From: Megamerina dolium
Lineage: Eukaryota > Arthropoda > Insecta > Diptera > Megamerinidae
NCBI GenBank assembly: GCA_963854835.1
Contig: OY978525.1
Coordinates: 46,115,696 to 46,179,695 of the forward strand
Direction of reading: 5' to 3'
Length of the DNA stretch: 64,000 nucleotides
Shown: one piece after another, positions 45,963 to 57,136 of the stretch
Position numbering within the stretch: the stretch's first letter is position 1
Layout: the number at the start of each line of letters is the position of its first letter
Program-made: the position numbers and the translations under genes
Notes under the pieces: model-generated
What the model was told of the DNA's origin: nothing
What the model saw: only the letters and a program-made list of their open reading frames with translations
The model's database searches: none

Positions 45963-46389
45963 AAGCTACTTTTGAAATGTAATAGGCTGGAGACCAGAGG
46001 AACTATTGGGGTTCTGACTGGCCATTGCCTTAATGGAGCTTAATGGATAGGCACGCAAATAAACTAGGGGCACCTTTTTACGACTATTGTAGAAGCTGTT
46101 AAGCTGTTGAACAGGAAGAAACCATAGAAAACCTTCTGAGCGGGTGCAGGAGGAGGTTCAATACGCTCGAAATCGACTCCCTTGACAGCACCACGGAAGT
46201 TGCAAATATATAACTAACCAAGATTATTTTGTTCATTAAATCCACAGGATGGTTTAGAGAGGACCCAGTGGGATAAGGATAAGCTTCAGTGGTATCACAA
46301 TGGGCCTTCAAATGGCCTAAGTGCGTCGCAGGACAGCTACCCTACTCACCTACCTACCTAACTGGAAAACTGCCGTTGTACTCGAACCT

Positions 46390-47080
46390 CAAAAACTAGT
46401 CTGCGACTAACCGACATACATTTGCACCAAAGATCTTCTTTGGACTTGGAGGAGGCGACATCTACCCCTCTATTACGCTAGAAGGTATCCACAAGGGCAT
46501 TATTGTATCTTTGATTGTTAAAAACACGCTCTTTGAATGGGTTATTACCGGTCGTTACACGACATCACCATCTAATGCCCGAGTTCATTCATTTCCAAAT
46601 TTCCAAATTCTGGGGATTGGAAGATATCCCAAAGGCTAGGCGAAAGTCTTCCGAAGAATCGTACTGTGAAGAGTACTACAATAGGACCACATTTCGGAAT
46701 CAAGAAGTCAGATTCGTGGTATCATTGCCGTTCAAGAGAGACTTTCTCCAAGAATTATCGGTAGGTAGCGTCGCAAGTCGACGCGGGCACAATTCTTCCA
46801 AACCAAAGCGCGCTTAATTAAGGTCCCACAATTCAAAATTGACTACGACAACGTCATTTGGAATATCTCCAGTTAAGACATATGAAGTCAATCGAGGCAA
46901 GCGCTTCTACGGAACTCAAATCTACCTATTGCCCTCACAATGACGTGGTGAAGCCAGACAGTACCACCACTAAACTAAGTGTGGTTTTTAATGCTTCGTG
47001 TCGGGACCTACACGGGCAATAGGTTGAATGATGTTCTTTATACTGGACCCATAATTCATACGGATTTGATAGTATTATTA
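46390..47080 (+). pseudogene. BEL/Pao Pol fragment (protease-RT junction)
   Basis: The frame at 46515-46817 reads FWGLEDIPKARRKSSEESYC, FRNQEVRFVVSLPFKRDFLQ. After frame changes come KPDSTTTKLSVVFNAS and RLNDVLYTGPII (46955-47055). This is the conserved stretch from FWELEEIP to the first RT blocks of BEL/Pao Pol. It is broken by a shift near 46810 and ends at 47080 without the YVDD half. Confidence 0.68.
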
Positions 47081-48120
47081 TAACGATGGATATTTTTCGG
47101 TTTTGTTTTCAATTCCAATATTGAGAAAATTTACCGTCAAATTATTACTCTCGCTCATTCTCATTCTATTTAGATATGCTATGCAAATATACATGTTTTG
47201 AGAGTAAAGAGAATCATTCGTAAATAACATACATTCCTGCCGCTCCTTAATATGGAAGTACAGCGTATGATGGATATTTAAAATGTCGTTTCACAGAAAA
47301 AAAATAGTTTTTAAAATAATTTTTTTTTTAAACGCAAAACTATAAAATTTTGATATTGACCAGCTATAACTCTGAGAGTTTTAATTATTTTAATTATCTT
47401 TCGATTATGGTGCTGTCTGTGTAGATCGCACTCATCAGATTAGCAATAAATTTTTTTGAATGAAGTGATGAAGTGACCTCAAAAAACACAAAATTTCCGA
47501 TATCTCAAAAACTTGCATATACAAAAACATTTTTAATGTGTTTTGAGCTCAAAAGGTCCTTACTAACTCTCCCCAAAACCTGAAGTTCTTGGTATTTTTG
47601 GGTCGAAAAGTACTGTTATTATTTTTCATTCGCGTACTTATTTTACACTTTTATGCACAGTTCGGTGACTTCCTAAACGCATGTTGCAGGAAGACATTGC
47701 AACTTTTTCCTAAAGACAATCCTAAAAATATTGGCAATGTATTGTTCCCTAATGTTTCATTGCCGCTGTTGATACGCAGAGAAAAGCAAACTGCGTATCC
47801 GTAAAAATTTAGATGCAAAGCATACACAAGTAAAATAGCGACTCAAGGAGAAAAGTAAGCGTTTTTTCTTATAATTTAATATTATATTCATATATTATTT
47901 TATTGCAATAAAAAATTCATACATTATTATAAAACACTTTCTGTGCTCTGTATTAAAGGAGTTTTTATAGTGATAAATTGTATAAAATATTTGCAAAAGG
48001 TTGCGAAAAAGACGATGAAACTGAGTCCTTGTGACATTCCGCTGGCATTTTATATTTTTGCCTTAAATTTCTTCTGAAAGCTTACAAAAATACTATACAA
48101 ATCAATCTGTTCAAAAATAA
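47081..48120. other. AT-rich, unassigned
   Basis: The open frame at 47589-47804 has no recognised motif. Poly(A)/poly(T) rich; may include non-autonomous DNA element sequence. No inverted ends were identified by eye. Confidence 0.45.
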
Positions 48121-48125
48121 GAAAT

Positions 48126-48773
48126 ATGAGTGTTCGGCGGTCACCACCTGATCGTCGATATACTATAAACACTGCTCAAACTATCGAGAATGATTTATAC
48201 TTGTCTCGTTCTAGTGTTCATAAGGTAAATACAAAGTACCTTGTAAATACAAACAGCTTGATTCTGAAAAAAAAGCTTTTATCCCTACCAACTCAAAAGC
48301 AATAAAGGGATGTGTGTTGTTTTGAAAGGAATCGAGAACTCTGTAAAAACTAATGAAACCAAGGAAGTAAAGGAAGATCAAGGTTTTAAAATTAGATCTC
48401 TAGTGAATATATTAAATAATGATAAAATTCCTTAGCCTATGTTTCGCATTGAGCTGGAACCAGACCTTTACAGTCTACAAAAGGGAGAAATTCATCCAAT
48501 TTACGGGCTAAAATTCATTATGCATTGTAAAATTTCATTTAAAGAGCCATATAAGAGAAATAATCCACCATAATGTATGAGTTGCCAATTTGACACACAA
48601 AATGATACTACACCTTGCCAAGTGTTTGCGTTATATGTGGTGACCTGCATAACTCAGCGAGTTGTGACAAACCCCGAAAAGACAGAAGCGTATTAAAATG
48701 TAGTAATTGTGGCGGCAATCACACTGCCAATTATAGAGGTTGTCCTATAGTTATCCACATAAAACCAAAAAAT

Positions 48774-48777
<4 letters not shown>
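48126..48777 (+). pseudogene. Jockey-type ORF1 (gag-like, zinc knuckles), truncated
   Basis: Starts MSVRRSPPDRRYTINTAQ, then a decayed middle. PMFRIELEPDLYSLQKGEIH corresponds to the region before the knuckles. Cys-rich blocks [16 protein letters not shown] and [16 protein letters not shown] (48624-48750) are characteristic of Jockey ORF1 nucleic-acid-binding proteins. Stops at several places. The frame ends where the TA microsatellite begins, so any ORF2 has been lost or displaced. Confidence 0.78.
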
Positions 48778-48850
<73 letters not shown>

Positions 48851-48916
48851 TTATATATATACATATATATATATGTACATATATACATTTATATACATAT
48901 ATATACATATATATAC

Positions 48917-48984
<68 letters not shown>

Positions 48985-49077
48985 ATATGTATATATAGAC
49001 ATATATATCTATATATATAGACATATATATATATATATATATATATATCTATATACATATATATATATCTATATACA

Positions 49078-49127
<50 letters not shown>
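48778..49127. repeat. (TA)n microsatellite with TACA/TATG/TCTA variants
   Basis: About 350 bp. Its right edge is the TA target of the Tc1-like element, and TA repeat resumes on the other side (50779), so the transposon split one tract. Confidence 0.93.
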
Positions 49128-49130
<3 letters not shown>

Positions 49131-50775
49131 TGGCTCACAGCTTATTTCGTACAGTGTATATATTTTTATGTACATGGCTGTAACATCGAAACTAAAAAAC
49201 TTATCGATAAGTTTTGAATGTAGATGTCTGTGTATGTGTTTAGTAAACCTAATAAGAAAACGGGGAACCCCAAAAATTTTTCTTTTTGTTATGCAAGAGA
49301 GAAAAACTATTGATCAGCTGATTTTCAGCTCACATCTTATTTCGTACACAAACTTCAATGTAGGTAAGTTTCATTCTGCCGCGCAGTTACAAAGTTTTTT
49401 TGAATTGTATGAGTTTTTGGACCTTTTTAACTATTATAACAATTTTTATTATTATTATTTTAAATAGTTAAAGTGCTGTAAATTAAACATTTAGCTTTAT
49501 GGGTCATCGTACAACGATGGAACAGCGTAAACTGGTAATTAACCATTTTAGGAAAGGTCAGAGTGTGCAAAAAATTGCTGAAATGACAAATTTAAGTGCC
49601 TCAACTGTCCAATACATCATTCAACGCTTCGTTCGCGAAAATCGGTTGGAGAACAAGGGCAGAGAAGCACCTAATAAGATTTTCAACGCATCAGACGAGC
49701 GTTATATTGTACGAAAAATTAAGAAAAATCCAAAGTTATCCGCTCCGAAGTTGGCTGCAGAGGTTCAGCGTGAAATAGGAAAATCATCCAGTGCTGAAAC
49801 TGTCCGACGTGTGCTGCGCAATCATGACTTGAACGGTCGAGTAGCCCGAAAGAAACCATTCATTTCGAAAATGAATATACAACGCCGACTTGACTTCGCC
49901 AAAGAGCATATTATTAATACTACTGCGTTCTGGAATACCGTTATTTTCGCGGATGAGTCTAAGTTTAATATTTTTGGCTCGGACGAAATGTCATATGTTT
50001 GGCGTAAAGCTAATACCGAGCTAAACAAGGAGAACCTTAAGCCCACAGTGAAGCATGGTGGCGGTAACGTGATGGTTTGGGCCTGTATGTCAGCAGCCGG
50101 AGTAGGTGAATTGGTTTTTATTGAGGGAACAATGGACAAAATGAAGTACCTCGAGATTCTGAAAAACAATTTACTTCAAAGTGCAGACAAACTGGGTTTG
50201 CGGGAAGAATTTCGGTATTACCAAGATAATGACCCAAAACATAAATCTGGGATTGTGCAATCTTGGCTTATTTGAACTGCTCACACTTGATGTCTCCACC
50301 ACCACAGTCACCTGACATGAATGTGATTGAAAATCTTTAGTCTATTTTGGACAATAAAATAAGAACACACAAGATTTCTAATAAGCAAGACCTAAAAAAG
50401 GTACTGATGGAGGAATGGAAAAAAATCACACCAGACATCACTCAAAAATTGGTGGATTCAATGCCAAGTAGACTCCAGGCTGTCATTAACGCTAAGGGAT
50501 GTCATACTAAATATTAAAATCAACTTACTTTGTTTTTAGTTTGAACTTAAAGAGACTGTACGAAATAAGCTGTGACATGAATTTTCCTATCTTTTTCTTA
50601 TTTTATTTTTTTATAGTGTCAAACACTAAAATTTTGAAAAAGTAAATTTTGGAAAATAAAAAACAAACCTTCCTTTCAAAAATGGCATTTATATTTTGTT
50701 CAAATTTTTGCTATATTAGGAATTACGACTGCAGCAATTTTTAAACTGTCACTGTACGAAATAAGCTGGGAGCCA

Positions 50776-50778
<3 letters not shown>
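49128..50778 (+). mobile_element. Tc1-like element with double terminal repeats (IR/DR type)
   Basis: The ends CAGTGGCTCACAGCTTATTT and its complement (AAATAAGCTGGGAGCCACTG) are flanked by TA at 49126-49127 and 50779-50780. The core CTTATTTCGTACA occurs twice at the left (49141-49153 and 49336-49348). Its complement occurs twice at the right (50557-50569 and 50753-50765). The spacing is about 195 bp on both sides, as in IR/DR Tc1 elements where transposase binds an outer and an inner site at each end. Length is 1651 bp. Confidence 0.92.
49499..50517 (+). pseudogene. Tc1-like transposase, C-terminal third broken
   Basis: ATG 49499 opens 258 codons. The N-terminal HTH pair includes LVINHFRKGQSVQKIAEMTN and ASTVQYIIQRF. 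The DDE domain has the first Asp in VIFADESKFNIFGSD and the second in YYQDNDPKHKS. TGA at 50273-50275 ends the frame. A different frame then carries SPPPQSPDMNVIENL, with the third catalytic residue Glu, and a TAG where Trp is expected. It continues ILDNKIRTHKISNKQDLK to TAA 50515-50517. One nonsense codon, one frameshift and one further nonsense codon inactivate an otherwise complete DD34E gene. It fills the element normally. Confidence 0.88.

Positions 50779-50859
<81 letters not shown>
50779..50859. repeat. (TA)n microsatellite
   Basis: Continuation of the TA tract split by the Tc1-like element. It also abuts the tail of the minus-strand RTE copy. Confidence 0.92.
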
Positions 50860-51329
50860 CTTACCTATGTGGCCTTAACAACCGAATATCGATTTAGACC
50901 GAAAATAACATGCTTCGCCAGCCATCTCTGTTCTTCGCTAGCTGGCGCCAGTTAGAAATTCCAAGCGCCGTCAGGTTCTCCAGTACTTGGTCTTTCCACC
51001 GGAGGTTTGGTCTTCCTCTTCTGCGTCATCCTCCAGCGGGTTCCCAATATAACACCTTCTTAGCTGGAGCGTGTTCTTCCATTCGCTCGACATGACCTAG
51101 CCAGCGCAACCGCTGGATTTTGATGCGCTTTACGTGAATATCGGCATACAGCTCGTACAGCTCATGGTTGTACCTTATTCGGTACTCGCCACCAACGCAA
51201 ATAGGTCCAAAGATCTTGCGTAGAACTTTTCTCTCGAAAACTCCAAGCATTCGCTCATCCGAGGTGGAAATTGTCCAGGCTTCAGCGCCATATGTTAGGA
51301 CAGGCATGATGAGAGACTTGTAGAGTGTA

Positions 51330-51331
<2 letters not shown>
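50860..51331 (-). mobile_element. 5'-truncated RTE LINE, minus strand
   Basis: On the minus strand from 51331: [55 protein letters not shown], then a stop where the other copy has Arg, and on through RRRGRPNLRWKD to the end. The tail is AAGGCCACATAGGTAAGT and then TA repeats. Very close to 45465-45962. Confidence 0.87.
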
Positions 51332-51399
<68 letters not shown>

Positions 51400-51606
51400 G
51401 TATATATATACATATATATACATATATATATATATACATATATATACATATATATACATATATACATATACATATATATATGTATATATATACATATATA
51501 TACATATATACATATATACATGTATATATATACATATGCATATGTATATATATACATATATATATATATGTATATATACATATATATACATATGTATATA
51601 CATATA

Positions 51607-51645
<39 letters not shown>
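51332..51645. repeat. (TA)n/(TATG)n microsatellite between two head-to-head RTE copies
   Basis: About 310 bp of TA, TATG and TACA units. The Tyr-Ile open frames on both strands here are artefacts. Confidence 0.93.
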
Positions 51646-51648
<3 letters not shown>

Positions 51649-54480
51649 TTGGCGAAAATCTCCTCGGTTAGAGGTTGTGCGTTGGGTTTGGGACCCGCCA
51701 AATAAAAAAACCCCCCAATGAAAAAAACAAATATGCCTCGGATAAGGACTACCGCTTTTGTTGATGACCCCCGCAAACGAAAAAAGGACCACGATTTACG
51801 GATATGCACCTGGAATGTCCGATCCCTTTATAGGCAGGGTTCCTCTATCCAGCTGGTTGATGTCCTCGCAAAATACAGAGCTGACATCACCGCTCTCCAG
51901 GAAATGCGATGGACAGGACAGGGCTGCTCCAAAAGAGCGTCCTGTGACATCTACTACAGTTGCCATGCTGAAAGGCACGAATTAGGATGTGGATTTTTGG
52001 TCAGCAAGAGACTACGACGTCTTGCCTCACAGTTCACGCCTGTGAACGAACGGCTGGCCACAATCCGCATCAAGGCAAAATTTTTCAACATCAGCCTTAT
52101 ATGTGCCCACGCTCCGACGGATGAGGACAATGTGACCAAGGAGAGCTTCTTTCAGCGCCTCGAAGAAGCTTATGACCGCTGCCCCCGCCACGATATCAAA
52201 ATCGTGCTTGGCGACTTTAATGCCAGGGTGGGCAAGGGAGGTACCTTTGGTCCAACTGTCGGAAAATTCAGCCTCCACCAGAACACCTCCGATAATGGAA
52301 TGAGGCTGATCGACTTCGCCGCAGCACGAAACATGGTAATTGGTGGTACCAGATTCCAGCATCTCGACATCCACAAAGCGACATGGCTGTCTCCAGATCA
52401 ACGTACAAGAAACCAAATTGATCATGTGGTGATTGACGGAAGGCATGCTTCCAGTGTGATGGACGTGAAATCGATCCGTGGTGCCAACATCGACTCGGAT
52501 CACTACCTTGTTGCAGCTAAGGTGCGCACACGCTTATGTGTCGCAAATAACAAGAGAAGTCCCACACAGAGAAAGCTCGATGTCAGTAAGCTGCTATCAC
52601 CAGAGACAGCAGATGCATTTTCCACTAGACTATCGGATCTGCTTATGCAGAACACTCCCCCACTTGATGATACATGCGCACGGTGGACACATATATCCCA
52701 CTCCATGACTACTGCTGCCGAGGAGGTAATCGGTTACTTCCGGCCTCTGAGGAATGAGTGGTATGATCAGGAGTGTCGTGACGCTACCGCAGAGAAAGAC
52801 GCCGCCTACAGAAAAACCCCGCGTGCATGCGTAACGCGAGTTGTTAAGGAGCGGTATAGAGAGAAAAGGAGTGAAGAGAGACGTCTTTTCAGGCGCAAGA
52901 AGAGGGAGTTGGAAAGACGCGAGTGTGAGGAGATAGAGATGTGTACCGACAAGAATGAGACTCGAAAATTCTTTGAAAAGATCAAGCGCCTGAGTGGAGG
53001 TTTAAATCCCGGAGCCTCTTCTTGTCGTGATGGAAATGGGAATCTGGTTACGGATGTCCAGAGTGTACTGAGCCTATGGAGGGAACACTTCTCCACGTTA
53101 CTGAATGGCGATGCTACGAACAATTCCGCCAGTGGAGAAGATTGCCCGATAACCCCAATTACAGATGATGGTGTTGATATTCCACCACCCGACTATGACG
53201 AGGTTGAAACGGCCATTTTAAGGCTGAAGAACAACAAAGCTGCAGGTGCTGATGGCCTGCCTGCCGAGTTGTTTAAGACCGGAGGCGATGAGCTGCTCAC
53301 CCGCATGCACCGGCTCATAAGCAGAATATGGTCGGATGAAAGCATGCCTGATGATTGGAGGCTCAGTGTTCTCTGTCCTGTACATAAAAAAGGAGACCCC
53401 ACAATTTGCGCCAACTACCGTGGAATAAGTCTCCTGAGCATCGCATACAAGGTTCTATCGAGCGTACTGTGTGAAAGGTTGAAGCCTATGCTCAGCAACC
53501 TGATTGGACCTTATCAGTGTGGCTTCAGACCTGATAAATCCACCATCGACCAGATTTTCACACTGCGCCAAATCCTGGAGAAGACCCAAGAAAAACAGAT
53601 CGACACACACCACCTATTTGTTGATTATAAAGCCGCTTTCGACAGTCCGGTAAGGGATTACCTCTACGCAACAATGTCTGAGTTCGGTATTCCTGCAAAG
53701 CTCATTCGACTTTGTAGAATGACACTGCACAACTCCCGTTGTGCAGTGAAAATTGGGAAGGACCTCTCCGCACCGTTTAATACCGAACGGGGTTTCAGAC
53801 AAGGTGATTCGTTATCGTGCGACTTCTTCAATCTTATTATGGAGAAAATAATACGAGCTGCTGATCTACGACATAATGGCACTATCTTCAACAAAAGTGT
53901 CATGCTGTTAGCGTATGCCGACGATATTGACATAATCGGCATGAACACGCGAGCAGTCAGTGCAGCATTCTCAGAGTTGGAAAGAGAGTCGCGTCGGATG
54001 GGTCTCACGGTGAACGAGGGCAATACGAAGTATCTAGTGTCAACAAACAAAGAGCCCCGGCGTCTTGGACAGCACGTCACTGTTGACAACTACGCTTTTG
54101 AAGTAGTAAGGGACTTTGTCTATCTTGGAACCAGCATTAACAGCAGTAATGACGTCAGCTTGGAGATCATGCGTAGGATAACTCTTGCTAACAGGTGTTA
54201 CTTTGGGCTGAGTAAGCAATTGAGAAGTCGAGCCCTCTCTCGAAGAACGAAAACTACACTCTACAAGTCTCTCATCATGCCTGTCCTAACATATGGCGCT
54301 GAATCCTGGACAATTTCCACCTCGGATGAGCGAATGCTTGGAGTTTTCGAGAGAAAAGTCCTACGCAAGATCTTTGGACCTATTTGCGTTGGTGGCGAGT
54401 ACCGAATAAGGTGCAACCTCTATATAATATCGACGGGCCAACGTTCTGGTCTTCTGACTCTAGAAATATACCTGATTTAA
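51646..54480 (+). CDS. RTE-type LINE ORF: AP endonuclease plus reverse transcriptase, C-terminus replaced
   Basis: A 5' UTR at 51646-51717, then ATG 51718 and 920 open codons. The N-terminal AP-type endonuclease shows [15 protein letters not shown] (Glu62), LGDFNARVG (Asp166, Asn168), [10 protein letters not shown] and DSDHYLVAA (Asp261, His262). [49 protein letters not shown] (Asp636), [14 protein letters not shown] and [11 protein letters not shown] (Asp735, Asp736). Copy-and-paste transposition enzyme. RTE homology ends at about 54418 within RIRCN. The last 20 codons read antiframe Jockey sequence, and about 90 native C-terminal residues seen at 45465-45919 are missing. Often misannotated as craniofacial development protein 2. 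Open but probably not competent. Confidence 0.88.
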
Positions 54481-55512
54481 TTGACTTCGGTGTAGCAAAA
54501 TATATCAATCAAAATTTAATAAATAACTGAAACATCATATGATCTGCCGTCTGATCACTCTCCGTGTATAATATTGTTACAAAAAGTACTACACAAAAGT
54601 AATTTGAAACAAGAAAACACTTTTCGAAATATGAACTGGTTGGCTTTTAAAAAATTTATCTGCACTCATATGATTGAAAATATTAGACTTTCTAATAAAG
54701 ATGAAATTGACATAGCAGTTAAAAATTTAACAGATTTGATGTCGTTAGGGATAAATAATGCAACAAGGGAATTTAAAAATAAGAGAAATATCCCAATAGT
54801 AAAACGATCGAAGATCTTATAAACAAAAAAAGAAGCCTTCGTAGACTATGACAAAAACACAGATCTCCAAATCGAAAGCAACAATAAGCTGAATGCACAA
54901 AAAAGTTGAAAACTCATTTAAAAGCCGAAGTAGAGCATGAACTAAATAACTACTTACCAAATTTAGAGAATATAAAAACAATCAGAATATACGCTGTGGA
55001 AAGCAACCAAACAAATGAAACGACCTACAATACATGATGCTCCTATTGGTCTACCAAATGGTAAATGGCCAGATGCCACGACAGTAAAGCACTAGCTTTC
55101 GTTGAGCATTTGCAAGGAGTTTTTTCTCCGAATGTAATTGAAGAAAATACACTTCTAAAGTATAATTCAACTCGAATGTGTCGTCCAATGCATACAAGTC
55201 ACCTGGTGTGGATAGAATAAATGATAAAATTATCAAAGAACTTCCAACTATAGCAATTAAGCGATTACAGCACATGTTCAATGCAATGCTTCGCCATGGT
55301 TACTTTCCAGATTTTTGGAAAATATCTGAAATAATAATGATTGTCAAACCTGTAAAAGATCTAATCTCCTTAGTCTCTTCTTATCGGCCAATTAGTCTAC
55401 TGCCTTTGTTTTCAAAACGTTTTGATAAATTATTAATGACAAAAATACAACCACTGGTATCAGACCACCAATTTGGTTTCCGCTTAAAACATAGCACAAC
55501 AAAGCAAGTACG
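54419..55512 (+). pseudogene. Jockey-type LINE ORF2 remnant
   Basis: Endonuclease end: [20 protein letters not shown], in a frame beside the RTE tail. Then decayed linker and APIGLPNGKWPDAT. RT start: [52 protein letters not shown] and HQFGFRLKHSTTKQV (55178-55510). It ends abruptly before the catalytic FLDxxQAF block. Many stops. It is the recombination or insertion partner that removed the RTE 3' end. Confidence 0.75.
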
Positions 55513-55773
55513 AGGGCGGTGCAAGGACTACCCGACCTGACATACAGATGGCGGCAGTAGTTTGAAAAAAATTACTTTGGTGAGAAGTGGCAACCTTATA
55601 AAAAATATGTTTCAGGTGTGAAGGAGCCACGTTGTTTAGTATTTGATTCGTGTACATATTTGGTTGTGTGTGTGTGTGTGTGTGTGTGCATGTGTGTGTG
55701 TAGGTTAGTAAGTACGAGCACATGATGGGATAAAGATATACACGAATCATATTCTCTTATTAAATTCTCATCT
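55513..55773. other. unassigned with (GT)n run
   Basis: A GT microsatellite with one GCAT interruption lies at about 55668-55702. GAGGGCGGTGCAAGGACTAC at 55513 marks the end of the Jockey sequence. Confidence 0.6.
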
Positions 55774-55897
55774 TAAATTGAAAGCGTACAAAATACAGCT
55801 TGTGCAAGAACAAGTCAACCAAAATTGGACTCAACGGATGGACCATCTGAGACGTAGCCGCGGCCAACATTTGAAAGACATAATCTTCAAAAAATAA
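55774..55897 (+). pseudogene. DNA transposon transposase scrap: mid-region fused to C-terminus
   Basis: One open frame reads KLKAYKIQLVQE, then NQNWTQRMDHLRRSRGQHLK and DIIFKK stop. The first words resemble the segment after the HTH domains, and the last the C-terminal ...RMEYLRASRGGHLNDIIF ending, of a Tc1/mariner-superfamily transposase group. The catalytic core between them is gone, as in a deletion derivative. Its terminal repeats were not found. Confidence 0.4.
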
Positions 55898-56334
55898 ATG
55901 CCAAAGAATGATCTTTCAAATGATAATAAACATTCCCCATTCAATTTGAATTTTCTGTGTTTTTTTCTTCAAAAAAGTTGGGAACCTCGAAATGGATCAC
56001 GCTTTATAAATAACACATTTCGATATTTGGATTATACACAAACAACGCTACCGTGTGATTTGTTTATTTTCCGTTGTTCTCTTTCTCCCTATATACTGCA
56101 CATTATATTCAACAATATACATAAAAGGCAACATACTAGGTAAACATCACCGATAAGGTAAAAAGGCCTGCTGATCCCTTAAATTTTTCTCAAAACGAAT
56201 TTTGAAAAAAGAAAAAGAAAATAATTGTTACGCAATTCATATTATCGCTTGATACTGAAGTTTAACTACGATTTTGAATTTTAACAAAGCGTGCGCACTG
56301 CTCTTAACCCAATTTAATCCCGACTAATCAAAAG
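55898..56334. other. AT-rich 5' region of BEL/Pao element
   Basis: Upstream of a BEL gag start. Leader-like, with no LTR boundary recognised. Confidence 0.4.
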
Positions 56335-57136
56335 ATGTGTAACGTCAAGCGGTTTAAAGCTGTTGTGGAGGAAATCCACACATTTGACCGGTATTTCCAA
56401 ACCCTCAGTGCTGATACCTACAGCACTTTCTCGCTGGAAATCCAGAGAAATGAATTCCAGACCCTGTGGAATAATTGCAGGAAAACGTGGGAATCGATCA
56501 TTTCTGCGGAGGAAGAAGTAGATGGAATTGAAGAGGTAAAGGAAGCATACCGAGAGTGCCAGGTGGCTTATACCCGGTGCATATCTAGCATTAACTCCCA
56601 TCTCCATGACCTAACCGTTATAGTGCCTTCTCAGATCGCTGCCCATACTCCAACTACTCATAATTCCCCGATTTATAATATTGAGCATTCCTTTCCCTCA
56701 TTCAGTTGCCTCCATGCGATACAGCATGTAGCGATTATGTGTCATGGCCAAGTTTTCGCGACTTGTTTACGACCTTATACCGCAATAACCCCCAGCTGTC
56801 GCAAGTGGAAAAATGATACCACTTGCTATAGAAAACCCAAGGCGAAGCACATAATATCATTCAGTCTACGAATTCTCGTCAACTTACAGTTGAATGTCTC
56901 TTCAATCACCAGGCGGTAACCCAAGAAACCAGCCCTAACCTGAAACGACTACAACGTACGATAAACGACAGCATCACATATCTGACGCTGTTGAAGGTTG
57001 ACACCTCTCACTGGAACAAGATTTTCGTCTATTTGTGTTCCACGTCGAAAAATAAGTGGTTCTCAGCAACTCAGCCAGCCACAGAATCAGCCATTTATCC
57101 AGCCAGCGAATCGACAACCCAGTCGGTTGGATAACC
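56335..57136 (+). pseudogene. BEL/Pao gag remnant
   Basis: From ATG 56335 the frame reads VKRFKAVVEEIHTFDRYFQT, LEIQRNEFQTLWNNCRKTWE and EEEVDGIEEVKEAYRECQVA, a helical BEL gag N-terminus. It is related to 38215-38345. After about 56640 it loses gag similarity. Pieces such as LKVDTSHWNKIFVYLCSTSK (56985-57050) come from the later part of gag in other frames. The knuckle region is absent here. Confidence 0.65.

Larger units (their letters stand above)
41060..46375 (+). mobile_element. LOA-clade LINE, degenerate, with nested insertion
   Basis: The 5' UTR (about 41060-41467) includes GTGTCTGTGGGAGCAGTCC and GCCGAGGATCAGCCTGGAT. ORF1 and ORF2 remnants follow in order. The 3' end reads TGGTATCACAATGGGCCTTC and finishes in CTACCTACCTAAC repeats near 46370. 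45003-45453 is a foreign or unreadable segment, and 45465-45962 is an RTE insertion. The LOA frame resumes afterwards with LETRGTIGVLTGHC and ENLLSGCRRR (45980-46150). Confidence 0.75.

Noticed and set aside
50910..51095. Plus-strand frame MLRQPSLFFASWRQ and its twin on the minus strand at 45718-45903
   Set aside because: Antisense shadow of the RTE C-terminus in both places.
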